In this document: positions 52,216-63,934 of the stretch, piece by piece
Numbering within the stretch: position 1 is the first letter of the stretch
Layout: each line of letters opens with the position of its first letter
DNA from: Rhinopomastus cyanomelas
Lineage: Eukaryota; Chordata; Aves; Bucerotiformes; Rhinopomastidae
Assembly (NCBI GenBank): GCA_013400115.1
Contig: VXBP01003685.1
Coordinates: 8,638 to 72,637 of the forward strand
Length of the DNA stretch: 64,000 nucleotides
Reading direction: 5' to 3'
Made by a program: the position numbers and the translations under genes
Notes under the pieces: model-generated
What the model was told of the DNA's origin: nothing
The model's input: the letters and a program-made list of their open reading frames with translations, nothing else
The model's database searches: none

Positions 52216-53004
52216 CTGAAGCAACACAGCAACTTCTAATGCCATTTTCCTTACTCACCTCTTAAAGTCTCAATAAAATCAAAGCCGGGTACCCCAGATA
52301 TTCTAAGACTATGCAGCAGGACACTCTTCACACTGAAATGTTAAGTGTACAGGGTGTAGCTCCATCATTAGAGACAACAAAACAGCCCTAAAGCAGCTTG
52401 TTTTCACCTCAGTAGCAGGAAGGGTCGGAGCTGACTTTGTTTGGGCACATGGCTCTCTTAAGTTTTAAGAGTAACTGGGATGAAGTAAAGGGAGAGGAGG
52501 CTGTTCACTACCTCCTCAGTGTAAATTGTCGCTGTAATTCCTGCAGACAGAAAAGACTCTGAATTTCTGACCCCCCCCTCTGCTTTCCAGTAGAGAACTG
52601 GCTCCGTTGTCAGTTCTCTGGGTCATTTTGAAAGGGTTATTTTTAAGAGCGAGTTCCTCACGCCTTGACTTTGGGAAAGTAAAACTCTCTCCCACTCTTG
52701 CAGAGCCTAAGACTGGGTTTGCTCTGCGGAGATTTCCTTTTGCCTGTGATTTAGGCAAAGCTGCACCACGTAACGCTCTTAGCGGCGGGGCTGCTGATCC
52801 CTCAGCAGCTTGGGAGGGATGTGGCTGTTTGACAGCACAAACCTCGAGGCAGGGGATTGGGGAGGCACTGGGCTGTGGCTAAGCCAAGCCAATAAATTCC
52901 TACTGTGACCTCCTGGATCCTGCTCTTTCCCAGGGAAGCCTGTGGGCAGGTGTAGATGCTGCGCTGGAAGCCTTCCAGCTAAATCTGACTGGAGAGCACT
53001 GGGA
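52216..53004. other. Unique sequence, no gene seen
   Basis: Single-copy DNA; no splice-supported exon. Open frames at 52516-52882 on both strands are unrecognised. Confidence 0.45.
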
Positions 53005-53305
53005 TAGAGCAATGGAAGGGAGCTCAGGAGTCACCCAGTGCCAACCCCCTGCCATGGGCAGTGATTCTTCTCACCAGACCAGGGTGCCCAGAGCCCCATC
53101 CAACCTGGCCTTGGACACTTCCAGGGGATGGAGCAGCCACAGGCCCCCTGGGCAACCTGTTCCAGTGCCTCAGGACCCTCCCAGGGAGGGATTTTTGCCT
53201 CAGATTGCATCTCAAACTCCCCTCTTTTAGCTGGAACCCATCCTCTTTGTCCTGTCACTAGATTCCCCCTAAAAAGTCCTTCTCCAAGTGATTTCCTCAA
53301 GCCCT
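53005..53305 (-). mobile_element. CR1 LINE fragment, older subfamily
   Basis: Antisense: AATGGAAGGGAGCTCAGGAG, TGCCAACCCCCTGCCATGGG, CCAACCTGGCCTTGGACACT, GGGCAACCTGTTCCAGTGCC, AACTCCCCTCTTTTAGCTGG. The tail is related to that of 58118-58290. Confidence 0.88.
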
Positions 53306-53439
53306 GCTGTAGCTGATCCCAACAGAGAGGTCATTTCATGGCTTTCCTCCCCATCCCTTCCACTCCCCTCTCCTCTCCTACTTTGCCCATCACCAAAGCC
53401 AATTTAACCCAGGACTAAGACCAGGAGCACCAGCCACCT

Positions 53440-53668
53440 CAACATTAAGAGCTGGAAGGGACCTCGAGAGATCATCCAGTCCCATGCCCCTGCCACAGCA
53501 GGATCCCCTAGATGCAGTCTCACAGGAACATGGCCAGGTGGGTTTGAAATGTCTTAACAGACGGAAGACTCCACAACCGCCCTGGGCAGCCCCTGCCAGG
53601 GCTCTGGCACCCTCATGGGGAAGAAGGTCCTTCTCACACTGATGTGGAACCTCCTCTGTTTCAGCTTA
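53440..53668 (-). mobile_element. CR1 LINE fragment
   Basis: Antisense: CATTAAGAGCTGGAAGGGAC, GAGAGATCATCCAGTCCCAT, ACATGGCCAGGTGGGTTTGA, GGGAAGAAGGTCCTTCTCAC. Confidence 0.94.
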
Positions 53669-54514
53669 CAACCTGACTAGATACCATTTGATGGCTCCAA
53701 GACCATCACTCCCAACACAACCACATTGTGGGTCTGGGATCTAGAGGGCTGGAAGGTGGTTTGTGGCAGCACAGCGTGGGGGCAGTCATGAAGGAAAGGC
53801 CCATCCCCACAGACCTCAGTGGCTCTGTGTGAGCTCTAGGCATTGCTGGGTTGGAGAGAATCCTGGGGGAGCTCACAAACCCCAGAACCATCTGCCTGGA
53901 GAAGTTACCCCCCTACTAGCTGCAGCCTAGTGTGGTGTTGGTATGGAGAATTCCAAACCTTTCTGTCTCCACAGTTTTGGCTCTTTTGGGGTGCTCTGGG
54001 GGATCCCAAGAGCAATCTGGAAACTGGGTGCACCCACTGCTCTTCTGGCTCAGGGACATTAACCACCCAATTAAGCAGCTGATGGTTTGAGACAGTGAAG
54101 TGCCTGTCCAGACCGAGGTGGTGCATCAGGCTGCTTTGCCTGGAGCGGAAACCATGGTCACAGCAGTGTGTAGGTCCATGGGATGAGGCAGAGCAGGCCT
54201 CCGCCCTGAAGCATCAACCCAGCAACTCACAGCCTCTTCACGTGATTCAGGATGTGGCTCCCAGTCATCACCCTGCCTCAGCCCTGCCATCTTCCTGAAG
54301 CAGAAGTGCAGCATGGCTTCACATCGAGAACAGCCGCTTCCCCGGCCTTCTGCCAGCACCGCAGCCCTGCTCCGGAGAAGGAACAGCCTGTTCGGAACAG
54401 TCTGGTCCACTTGCCATTTCCACGAGCTGTTTATTGCCAGTCGCTCAGCAGCTGATGTCTTGCACGATCACGGCTCTGAGCTGTGTCTTCTCCTGTCAGC
54501 CCTTGCCGCGTAGA
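53669..54514. other. Unique sequence, no gene seen
   Basis: Single-copy DNA; open frames up to 94 codons are not supported by splice signals or similarity. Confidence 0.45.
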
Positions 54515-55152
54515 ATCATGAGGGATTGGAAAGGACCTTGAAAGACCATCTAGTCCAACCCCCTGACACAGCAGGATCACCCAGATCAAGTCACACAGGA
54601 ACACATCTAGGCAGGTCTTGAACTCTCCAGTGAAGGAGACTCCACAACCCCCCTGGGCAGCCTGTTCCAGTGCACTGTCACCCTCACCGGGAAGAAGCTC
54701 CTTCTCAGGTTGATGTGGAACCTCCTCTGTTCCAGCTCACAACCACTGCCCCTTGTCCTATCACTGAATGACAAAGAGAAGAGCCTGGCTCCATCCTCCT
54801 GACACCCACCCCTCACATATTTATAGACATGAATGAGATCACCCCTCAGTCTCCTCTTCTCCAAGCTCCAAGAGCCCCAGCTCCCTCAGCCTCTCCTCAT
54901 CAGGGAGCTGCTCCACCTCCTTCATCATCCTCGTTGCCCTACGCTGGACTCTCTCCAGCAGCTCCACATCCCTCTTGAACTGAGGAGCCCAGAACTGGAC
55001 ACATCAGTCCAGATGTGGTCTCACCAGTGCAGAGTAGAGGGGGAGAAGAACCTCTCTTGATCTGCTAACCACCCCCCTTCTGATCCACCCCAGGATGCTG
55101 TTGGCCCTCTTGGCTACATGCCCCTTGATGCAGCTCCAAGCCTTCACAGGGG
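54515..55152 (-). mobile_element. CR1 LINE, long antisense fragment
   Basis: AATCATGAGGGATTGGAAAG, GACCTTGAAAGACCATCTAG, GTGAAGGAGACTCCACAACC, GAGATCACCCCTCAGTCTCC, TTCATCATCCTCGTTGCCCT, CCCCAGGATGCTGTTGGCCC. Confidence 0.95.
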
Positions 55153-55439
55153 ACATTCTGATGCTGCTATTCAGGAGCTGATTTCAGCTTGATGCCTTAG
55201 AAAAGCAAATCCCAATGGTCTGGGGCACATTGTTGTTGTAGAGCAGAGCTGAAGCACCTCTCAAAGAAATGCAGAGGGGACAGTGATCCGAGGCAGGTCC
55301 TAATGAGTCCTCCTGGGTGTTTCTCTCCGTGTGTCCACAAACGTTAGTGGGACTCGCTCAGAGGGCAGCTGCACAGCTCTGAGGTGGGTTGGCTGAGAGA
55401 ACCCTGCCTCTGGCAGCATTTGCCATGGGTTCCTAGGAT

Positions 55440-55626
55440 CACAGAAGCTATGGAGCACTGGAACAGGCCGCCCAGGAAGCTTGTGGAGTCTTCGCTGGAG
55501 AAGTTTTAAACCCTCCTGGCCATGTTCCTCTGTGACTGGAGCTGGGGGATCCTACTGTGGCAGAGGGATTGGACTGGATGATCTTTCGAGGTGCCTTCCA
55601 ATCCCTAATGTTCTGTGATGCTGTGA
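55440..55626 (+). mobile_element. CR1 LINE 3' end
   Basis: Sense: ACTGGAACAGGCCGCCCAGG, AGTTTTAAACCCTCCTGGCC, GGATTGGACTGGATGATCTT, CCCTAATGTTCTGTGATGCT. Confidence 0.94.
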
Positions 55627-56010
55627 AAAGACCTTCAAGATGATCAAATCAAATCGTCCACCCTACAATCCCCAACCCCTAACCCAGCTCCTCAAGCACC
55701 CTGGCTGCCTGGTTGGTGAAACCCCTGCAGGGATGGTGCCTCCACCCCCTTCACAGGCAGCCTGTTCCAAGCCCTCCCCACTCTTGCTGTGAAGAAGTTT
55801 TTCCTCAGATCCAACCTGACCCTCCCCTGGCACACAACCTGACCGCATCTCCTCTGCTCCTGTGTCCAGTCCCTAGGGAGAAGAGGCCAGCACCCACCTC
55901 ACTGCACCCTCCCTTCGGGGAGCTGTGGAGAGCAGTGAGGTCTCCCCTCAGCCTCCTCAGTTCTCCAGGCTCCCTCAGCCTCTCCCCATCAGCCCTGCTC
56001 TCCAGAGCTC
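55627..56010 (-). mobile_element. CR1 LINE fragment
   Basis: Antisense: AAAGACCTTCAAGATGATCA, CTACAATCCCCAACCCCTAA, CAGGGATGGTGCCTCCACCC, TTTCCTCAGATCCAACCTGA, GAGGTCTCCCCTCAGCCTCC. It forms an inverted pair with the previous copy. Confidence 0.92.
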
Positions 56011-57480
56011 AGGCCTGGCTGTGCAGGGACACTCCTCACCAGTCGGAGACATCCTGTCCCACCAACCACCAGTGCTCTCTGACTTTCTCAGTGGTACCTG
56101 CTCACTGTGCAGAGGGAGGAGAGGAACAGGAGGCAGCAGAGCTGCTCCAGTTGCTTGGCAACTCCCCTGCAAACCTCCATCCTGTCAGAAAACACTTTTC
56201 CCAGTGATTCAGGTGGGTTTCACAGGGTCAGGCTCTTGCTGTTCACGTGGTTTTCAGAGGCCACATGCTGGGCAGGTGCTGCCCGTGCAGCTGGGGAACA
56301 TGCAGGGAAGCTCCTCTGGATCCCCAGTTCAACCTCTGCTCGGGGACCACGATGCTCTACATCCTCTGTGTCCTAGCAAAAGGCAGGGGATGCAGTAGTG
56401 TCCCCCTCTCCCATCTGGAGAGAGCCCATGAATGGGATGAGCCACCTCAACAGGGAATAAGTGGCTGATGGGAGCCTGGGTGAGCTGTTCACTGGTCCCA
56501 CTGGCCAGAGCAGATCCTCCCTTAGCTGCCCCTTGCCCCCTCCAGGCTGAGAGAGAAGCTGAGTTAGGCTCCACGTGTTTTAAACCCAACCTTGTAAACC
56601 CTTGTGTGCAGAGAGGAAAGAGAAGGAAGATGGGCCAGGGCATCCCTAGCATTAATAGATGGCAGGGACAGGAGAGAGCATCTTCTGGGCAAACTGGGGC
56701 CACGCTGGGCTTGGTGGTGGGAGTACAGGTGGAGAGAAAAAGGGCAGGAGCTGAAGGAGCTCTGGGATTTGCTTCGGTGAGGGGTGGTGGCTGGAATTTT
56801 CCTCTCAGCTCTGCTGACACAAGCCCTTCTCCTCCAGTGTGGGAGGGCAGTTTGGCCGGCGGGTCTCATCCGCCAAGTGGAGATGCTCAGGTTTCTGCAG
56901 ACTCTCAGGTCACTCTGCAAACATGAATTACTCCTGCCAACGCAGCTGCAAGGAAAAATAGAGGAGAGGGGGGCTTTGCTGTTGTTTCTGACTTGAAGAG
57001 GGGGGAAAGTGAGACCTGGAGTGTAAACTCTTTGCGCAAGGCTGCTGGGAGTGAGCCCAGGGTCCCGAAAGCCTTTTGGCTCCTCGCAGCGCTCTGCTCC
57101 TTCCCACACAAGCCCGTTCTGGAGCGTCGCTTTACACCAGCCCCAAATGGAACTCTCTCTTGTCTTCTCTTTTTTTTTTTTTTTTTCTTTTAATATTTTT
57201 AGCTCCCAGGTTCTGCAAAGGGATGTTATGTAACAGACCCCAAGTGTGGCATTTTATAATTTACCAGCTCAACTTGAGCTGCTTCTAGAAGCCCTCCTGT
57301 GCAGAGCATTCCCCGGCTCAGCCCTGCTGAGCCCTTGCCCATCTCATTCTGAGCTGGCAGAACATCCCACCGGGCACTCATTTAAGGTTTTGAACCCCTG
57401 CAGCGTCGTTCTCCACCCCAGCCCTGGCCCACGACACTGCCTCTTAAGCAATTAGTGGTGTCATCAGCTCTGTTTTTACA
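56011..57480. other. Unique sequence, no gene seen
   Basis: 1.5 kb without CR1. It contains a T run at 57171-57186. Open frames of 150-180 codons lie on both strands at 56329-57109, without recognisable similarity. Confidence 0.45.
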
Positions 57481-57975
57481 GACTCACAACACATTAGGGA
57501 CTGGAAGGGGCCTCGAAAGATCAGCCAGTCCAACTCCCTGCCACAGCAGGATCCCCCAGATCCGGTCGCAGAGGAACAGCCCGTGGGTTTGAAATGTCTC
57601 CAGAGAAGGAGACTCCACAACCCCCTGGGCAGCCCCTGCCAGGGCTCTGGCACCCTCACCATGAACAAGGTCCTTCTCACCCTGATGTGGAACCTCCTCT
57701 GCTCCAGCTCACACCCGCTGCCCCCTGTCCTGTCACTGGGTGCCCCTGAGCAGAGCCTGGCTCCATCCTCCTCACACCCACCCTTCACACACTGACCAAC
57801 ACCCATGGGGTCACCCCTCAGGCTCCTCTTCTCCAAGCTCAAGAGCCCCAGCTCCCTCAGCCTCTCCTCAGCAGGGAGATGCTCCCCTCCCTCCATCACC
57901 CCTGTGTCCCTGCCCTGGGCTCTCTCCAGCAGCTCTGGCTCCTTCTGGAGCTGAGGGGCCCACAGCTGGACATTC
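57481..57975 (-). mobile_element. CR1 LINE, antisense fragment
   Basis: Tail GACTCACAACACATTAGGGA, CTCGAAAGATCAGCCAGTCC, then CCATGAACAAGGTCCTTCTC, GACCAACACCCATGGGGTCA, AGCAGCTCTGGCTCCTTCTG. It carries a repeat-derived minus-strand frame of about 200 codons that reads as CR1 3' sequence in sense. Confidence 0.95.
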
Positions 57976-58115
57976 CACAGTGAATGTGGAATGTTTTTGC
58001 TTCTGCAAGAGGAAGAGAGGAGGTCGCTGGACACGGTGCTCCTGGAGGGTGGCTGCAGCCCTTGCTGGTGGGTTTTCTTTTGGGTTGCACAATGGTCCAA
58101 CAGGCTCTGAAACCA

Positions 58116-58295
58116 TAGAATCGTAGAATCACAGACTGGTTTAGGCTGGGAGGGACCTCAGAGGTCACCCAGTGTCAACCCCCTGCCATGGGCCGGGACT
58201 CCTCTATCCCACCAGACCAGTTTGCCCCATTCCCTTGGACACTTTGAGGGCTGGGGCATCCACGACCTCCTTGAGGAAGGTGGGCAGGGAGGACA
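58116..58295 (-). mobile_element. CR1 LINE fragment, older subfamily
   Basis: Antisense: CCATAGAATCGTAGAATCAC, AGACTGGTTTAGGCTGGGAG, GGACCTCAGAGGTCACCCAG, CTTTGAGGGCTGGGGCATCC. Confidence 0.88.
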
Positions 58296-59015
58296 TTCAG
58301 GCAACTCTGCCCTGAAGGGCTCTGCACGGTGTCCCCCACCACTCCAGCGTAAACTGGTGGCCCCAAAGCTGATGGTGAGGGATGACCCCATGCCATATGG
58401 TCCCAGAACCCCTGCACATCGGGAGGGCTGTGGACCCACCATGAATCAGAAATGCGAGATTTACAGCCTGGAATTCACCCCCAGGGAGAAAAAAACCCAG
58501 TGCTGCAGCTCTGGAGGCCACGTCTTTTGATGCTCAGTGCTTTCGACTGCCTGTCTGCTCCTCTTGGGATCTGTTGGTCCAGCCCAGCACAAGAGCCTGG
58601 TGCCTTGGGGAGGCTCCGCATCGCCGCACACCTCCATCTCCACACGTCCTGGCCAACTGATGGTGAGTTACACACAGACCCCGAGGGGTGGAGAGAGCAC
58701 GATACCTAACGGGGAGAGCTCAGCCTGCCCCAGCTGCCTGCAGCAAGCTGGTGCTGCTGGGTTTGAGAGAGGGGTCCTCCAGCAGCTCCTCTGCTCCATC
58801 AATGAGCATCTTGCCCAGATAAAGCTGGTCCTGCCAGGGGAGTGGAGTCTGTCGCAGCAGAGCTTACAAATACCAGCCCATAACTACACTGATCCCTTCG
58901 TGTGAGCATCAGCCCCATCCATGTGTTGAAGCTCCTCAGTGCTCTGAGTGTCTGCTGAGTGATGAAGAGTTTAGAAAGAGCCTTGGCTCCTGTCATGCAG
59001 CTTTTCCAACACATT
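58296..59015. other. Unique sequence, no gene seen
   Basis: Single-copy DNA without exon signals. Confidence 0.45.
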
Positions 59016-59368
59016 TTGTCTGGAGAAAAAGAGGCTGGAGGAGAGGAGGCTGAGGGGAGACCTTCCTGCTCTTTACAGGGTGGAGAAAGGTGGGGGTCAG
59101 TCTCTTCTCCCCAGTCACCAGCAATAGGACAAGAGGAAATGGCCTCCAATTGCCCCAGGGGAGGCTTAGGCTGGACAGCAGGAGAAATCTCTCCCCTAAC
59201 AGAGTGGCCAGGGGTTGGAACAGGCTGCTCAGGGACTGGGGGAGCTGCTGTCCCTGGAGGAGTTGAAACAACCCTGGGATCAGGGTTGAGTGGGCAGAAT
59301 GGGGTTGGGGCGATGCTTGGCGTTGGAGGTCTCTTCTACCCTCAATGATTCTATCATTCTGTGATTAT
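59016..59368 (+). mobile_element. CR1 LINE fragment
   Basis: Sense: AGAGGCTGGAGGAGAGGAGG, CAATAGGACAAGAGGAAATG, GGGGAGGCTTAGGCTGGACA, GGAGGAGTTGAAACAACCCT, CTCAATGATTCTATCATTCT. Confidence 0.9.
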
Positions 59369-60390
59369 TTCTGTAGCAATAAATATAACCCAGGGCTCTC
59401 TGGAAGCTTTGCCATCAGCTCCTTGTTTCCTTCTCCCTCCAAACCCCAAGGGCTTGACAGCATCTGCCACAAACACCACTGAGGTGTCGCCGTGTGGTTC
59501 TGAGAGGGACGAGGAGACGACCAGGACCTTCAGATCCTCAGCTGAACATTCTGGTTTGCTACAAATCCAGCCCATTTCAGCACGAGAGGCTGTCTCCACC
59601 CTGGGAGCTGAGTTCCAGTCACATCACTGGATATCGTCGTCAAACGAGTGAAGCAGAAGAGCTTCAAGAGGTTCATGGCTTGGCTTTGCAGGGGGACACT
59701 CTGAGAGCAGAGGACTTCAGGCATCTCTTTGTGCTTCTGCAGCAGCCAGAGGGAGCTGGAGACAACCCACAGCCCAAAAGGCATTTGCAGAGCAAGGACC
59801 AGTAAGAGATGGGGCTGTGTGGTCAGCCAGCATGGGTGTAGATGACAACTTGCATGTTAACCAGAGCACAGGAAAAAACACCGAGCAGAAAGGAGCTGGT
59901 CCACGTGGCCAAGCTCCAGGCAACTGAGTGTCTTCTCATCATCCTGAGGTTTCCAATCCTTCCTTGCACCCTGGTTTCACACCCCAGGGGATCCAGCAGT
60001 GCTAGCGTCAAGTGACTCACAGGTAGCACTTGGCCTTCAGCCTTTACTGCCTCCCTGCTCCAGGGCTGAGGTGCAGCAGCTCCTGGAGTGTTGCTGGCAT
60101 CACCCAGGGCTGCTGGAAGGAGCCAGTCTGGATGAGCCTGGGGCTGGGAAGGGACTGCAGTGTGCACACTTGACAACGAGTAAATGCTGAACAAGAATCA
60201 GAGTGATCTTGGGATAAAGATAATGAAAATCCTCCTGATTCTGCAAAACAATTAAAAGCCAAGGGATACGACAGCACAGCAAAGGGCTACTGGCTTGTAC
60301 CTCCTCTTTGTGGGGACCAAAGCACCTGGTCAGGGCATGAGAGGACACCCAGGTGTGGAAAAGGTCATTTGAGCAACCAGGTGCAGGAAG
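59369..60390. other. Unique sequence, no gene seen
   Basis: Single-copy DNA. Several open frames of 60-120 codons on both strands, none recognised. Confidence 0.45.
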
Positions 60391-60394
60391 AAAG

Positions 60395-60505
60395 AAAAGA
60401 GAGGCCATGGTGGAAGGACTAAAAGAGAGGCCGTGGTGAAAGGATTAAAAGAGAGACCATGGTGGAAGGATTAAAAGAGAGGCTGTGGTGGAAGGATTAA
60501 GAGAG
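60395..60505. repeat. 26-bp minisatellite, four copies
   Basis: AAAAGAGAGGCCATGGTGGA plus AGGACT recurs with a 26-bp step from about 60395, with variants CCGTGGTGAA and GCTGTGGTGG. Confidence 0.92.
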
Positions 60506-60579
60506 GGGCAATGCTGGCTGCTCACCTTGGTTGAACATGCTCTCCATGCTTGTACTGTTGTTAAAATAGAGATGCTGTT

Positions 60580-60678
60580 GGACTAGGTTGAGGTGATCCT
60601 GCTGTGGCAGGGGGATTGGACTAGATGATCTTTTGAGGTCCTTTCCAATCCCTAATGATTCTATGATTCTGTGAAGGA
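60580..60678 (+). mobile_element. CR1 LINE tail
   Basis: Sense: TGATCCTGCTGTGGCAGGGG, GATTGGACTAGATGATCTTT, CCCTAATGATTCTATGATTC. Confidence 0.93.
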
Positions 60679-61414
60679 GAGAGCAAAGGCTGGGAGAAGC
60701 AAGTGCTCTGCCTTGGCTGTCCCCATGGGTCCTTTCTTGAGGTATCTCATCTCCGAGACAGTGGCTAAGACCTCTCCTGGGGTCTCTGAGCTGTCCCAGA
60801 GCTCATCTGCAGACCTCAGCAGGTCTTGAGGGTCAGCCCACATCCCCCACACTGGGCTTGTCCTCAGCGGTTGTCCCCGTCCTGCTGCCCGCGGCGTGTG
60901 CTGCAGCGTTCCCTCCTCAGCCAGGGCAGAGCAGTGACCTTGGGGCTGCTGAGGAGTTCAGCAGCAAAACACAGCTTGACCTTTCTGATAGCAGAAGATG
61001 AGATCCCTTAACGTCCCAGCTGAAACCCTTCCAAAAAGCCAGGTGGGAATTCTTTTTTCTCTCTCCCACTGTCCAAATAAGACTGTTTCTTTCAACAATA
61101 AAATTCCAAACCAAGAGCCAGCTCTGGCAGCTCCAACAAAGACACTGCGTTGAAGGCACACAAAAGGCGGTCGCGAGGTCTCACCAGTGATCGCTCTTCG
61201 GTCGCCTCCAGAGAGCCTTGACGCACGGATCCAACCCTGAGGATGAGTGGCAGCTGTCAGTCCCTAAGGCTCTCCAGTGACCTACATGCTGCTGAGGAGA
61301 AGCAATTACCCAGCACTTGTTCGAGGTTGTGTTGGGAGAAGTTGGCAAAGGTAGGATGGTTTGGTAGAGAGGGGTCACCAGCCAGGAGCTGGGGTGGTGC
61401 AAAGCCCTTGGGGC
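60679..61414. other. Unique sequence, no gene seen
   Basis: Single-copy DNA without recognised coding or RNA features. Confidence 0.45.
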
Positions 61415-62035
61415 TCAGTCAGCCCAGCCCAGCACCTAACACCACCCCAGTGGCCACACCAGGGCACTCAGGGCCACAGCCAGGCTGGCCTTCAACACCT
61501 CCAGGAATGGATGGTGGCTCCCCCACTGCCCTGAGCAGTCCAGTCCAGGCTCTGATCCCCCCTTTCCATGAGGAAGGGCTTCTTGACATCCAACCTAACC
61601 CTCCCCACGTAGCTTCAGGTCCTGCCCTGTTGTCCTGGTGGTGGTTGCCTGGGAGAAGAGCCTGACCCCCAGCTGCCTACAACCTCCCTTCAGGGAGTTG
61701 GAGAGAAGGTCCCTCCTGAGTCTCCTCCAGGTTGAACACCCCCAGCTCCCTCAGCCTTTCCCTCCAGTCCCTTCCCCAGCCTCACTGCTCCTCTGGACCT
61801 GCTCCAGCCCCTCCATCTGTTTCCTGAAGCGAGTGGCCCAGCACTGCCCCCAGTACTCAAGGGGAGTCCTCCCCAGTGCCCAGTATGGGGGGAGAATGAC
61901 ATCCCTAGTCCTGCTGGCCACACTAGTGCTGATGCAAGCCAGGATGCCATTGGCCTTCTGGGCCACCTGGGCACCCTGCTGCCTCAGAAGAGACTGCCTA
62001 GAGCAAAGCCCTTCTTCAGAGGAGCTTGTGGTATG
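61415..62035 (-). mobile_element. CR1 LINE, long antisense fragment
   Basis: CTCAGTCAGCCCAGCCCAGC, GCCTTCAACACCTCCAGGAA, ATGAGGAAGGGCTTCTTGAC, GGTTGCCTGGGAGAAGAGCC, CCAGGATGCCATTGGCCTTC. Same subfamily as 11097-11510. Confidence 0.92.
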
Positions 62036-62920
62036 ATCCATTGGGGTTGTGGGGGTGCAGGGGTCCTCCCTGACCTCCAGTGGGGTTTCTCCATCTCTGG
62101 AGATGTTTCTGCTCCGTCTCTGGGTGCTTTTCATGCTGGGAAGAAGTGGTTCTGGTGGGAAGTGTCCCATGAGCAGGACACAGGAGAAGCTGTGATGCTT
62201 CTAGTCCTCCTCAGCTGAACCTTCAGGCAGGCACAAACCATCACTAGCAACTTTCCTTCCACAAAACTACCTCTTGGCCTCAAAATCCCAAAACCCACCA
62301 GACTGGGATGTGATGGGAGAGCAGGGTGAGGAGCTGCTAACAAGACATCTAAACCCTAAATGTACTCTTGAATAACTGAGCCTGTCCTCTGCAGCTCCCA
62401 CAAGCTTATTGTTTTGTTCTCTTTGACCAGAAGGAACAGCCTGTCCGTGCCCAGAGCCCTTCGGGCTGAGGAAGAAGCTCAGTGTCAGGCAGCTGATGTT
62501 CAAGTTTTACCTGGCACTGGGCTGGATCTCACTGCAAACAAGGCACCTGTTTGGTGCCAGTAAAACCCACCCCCCAACCATCAGGTGGAGTGAAACACTG
62601 AGGGAAAAAGAAGGGGAACAATCAAGTTGCCGGAGAGCGAAGAGCGGAACAGAAGTGGCTGCTTTCCAAGGCTCCCAGTTCTCCCCGGATGAACGTTCCC
62701 AGCTCCCATCTCACCTGCCTCCTGGCAGCGCCCGGGCGTGTGGCAGCACTTACGTAAAAGCTCGGCTTCCTGGCTAGAACCCCATCATTGTGTTCACAGC
62801 CTGGAGATGGATCGGCACGTCCAGAGCCCAGCGCTCGTCGTCTGTCGGCAAAGGCTGGAGGAGGGGGACAACCTGCGTCCGTCCCTTTGGGTCTGTGAGC
62901 TAGAGGTGGAATCGGGGCCA
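62036..62920. other. Unique sequence, no gene seen
   Basis: Single-copy DNA; no supported exon. Confidence 0.45.
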
Positions 62921-62924
62921 GAGG

Positions 62925-63022
62925 AGGCCACCAAAATGATCAGAGGGCTGGAGCTCCTCTCTCTGCTTGGGCTGGATGGTCTTGTAGGTCTCTTCCAGTC
63001 TTAATGGTTCTGTGATTCTTAT
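62925..63022 (+). mobile_element. CR1 LINE tail
   Basis: Sense: GAGGGCTGGAGCTCCTCTCT, GGGCTGGATGGTCTTGTAGG, TTAATGGTTCTGTGATTCTT. Confidence 0.8.
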
Positions 63023-63420
63023 GGGGACAGGCTGAGAGAGATGGGGTTGTTCAGCCTGGAGAGGAGAAGGCTCTGAGGGGACCTTCTAGCCACCTCCCAG
63101 TCCCTGAAAGGGGGCTGTTGGGAGGCTGGGGAAGACTCTTCCCAAAGGCAGGGAACAATAGGATGAGGGGTCCTGGTTTGAAGCTGGAAAAGGGCAGATT
63201 GGGGTCAGAGCTGAGGACAAAGTTGTGGAATCTGAGGGTGGGAGATCCCTGGAACAGGCTGCCCAGAGAGGGGGTGGAGGCTCCATCCCTGGAGCCACTC
63301 AAGGTGAGGCTGGCTGGGGCTGTGGGCAAGCTGGTCTGGTGAGTGCTGACTGTGCTTGGTGTTGAGGGGATGGACTGGATGCCCTTTGGAGGTCCCTTCC
63401 AACCCCATACACTATGAACT
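63023..63420 (+). mobile_element. CR1 LINE fragment
   Basis: Sense: GGGGACAGGCTGAGAGAGAT, TAGCCACCTCCCAGTCCCTG, GGAACAATAGGATGAGGGGT, CTGGAACAGGCTGCCCAGAG, TGGACTGGATGCCCTTTGGA. Same subfamily as the copies at 5.2 and 32.3 kb. Confidence 0.94.
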
Positions 63421-63934
63421 GCAGACACCTAGGTCACATTTGCTTTAGCAGCACCCCAAGAGCCATCACGGGGGCCATGGTGAGCCCTGCTCACTTTCCC
63501 ATCTGGTGCATCTCACTGTGCTTTGAGATCTGCAAGGTCTCTCCATGCACCCTGCATCCAGGAGATCCCAGGTGTTCCTTGTGGAGAGCTGCTGTTCCGA
63601 GCTCCCACATCCTCTCCACGGGGTTCCAAGGCCTTTGCCCAGCTGAAGCTGCCCACGACACGCAGGAGAGACCATTCCAGGAGAGAGAAGGCTTCCTCAA
63701 ACCACTCTAGAGCCTCTCTGGATGTGGGTGCAGCGGTGTTGAGCCAAGAAGACAGCTCAGTGCGACTCAGGCTGAGGATTTCTAACGAGTTAAATCCGAT
63801 TCCCACTCCCTCAGCCAGACAATTACCATGAATTATAGAAGCTTGAACTCTGGCCGCGCTCTCTCGGGGACCCTGCGAGATGCTGCTCTCGTCAGAGGCT
63901 GCATGCCCAAGAGAACAGGACCAAGGAGGGGACC
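63421..63934. other. Unique sequence, no gene seen
   Basis: Single-copy DNA; open frames of about 70-160 codons are unsupported. Confidence 0.45.

Noticed and set aside
57444..58100. 218-codon minus-strand open frame
   Set aside because: Sense reading of a CR1 3' region, not a host gene.
1317..63420. Shared tail motifs such as GATGATCTTTCGAGGTCCC as regulatory elements
   Set aside because: They are the CR1 3' end present in dozens of copies; no independent function is implied.
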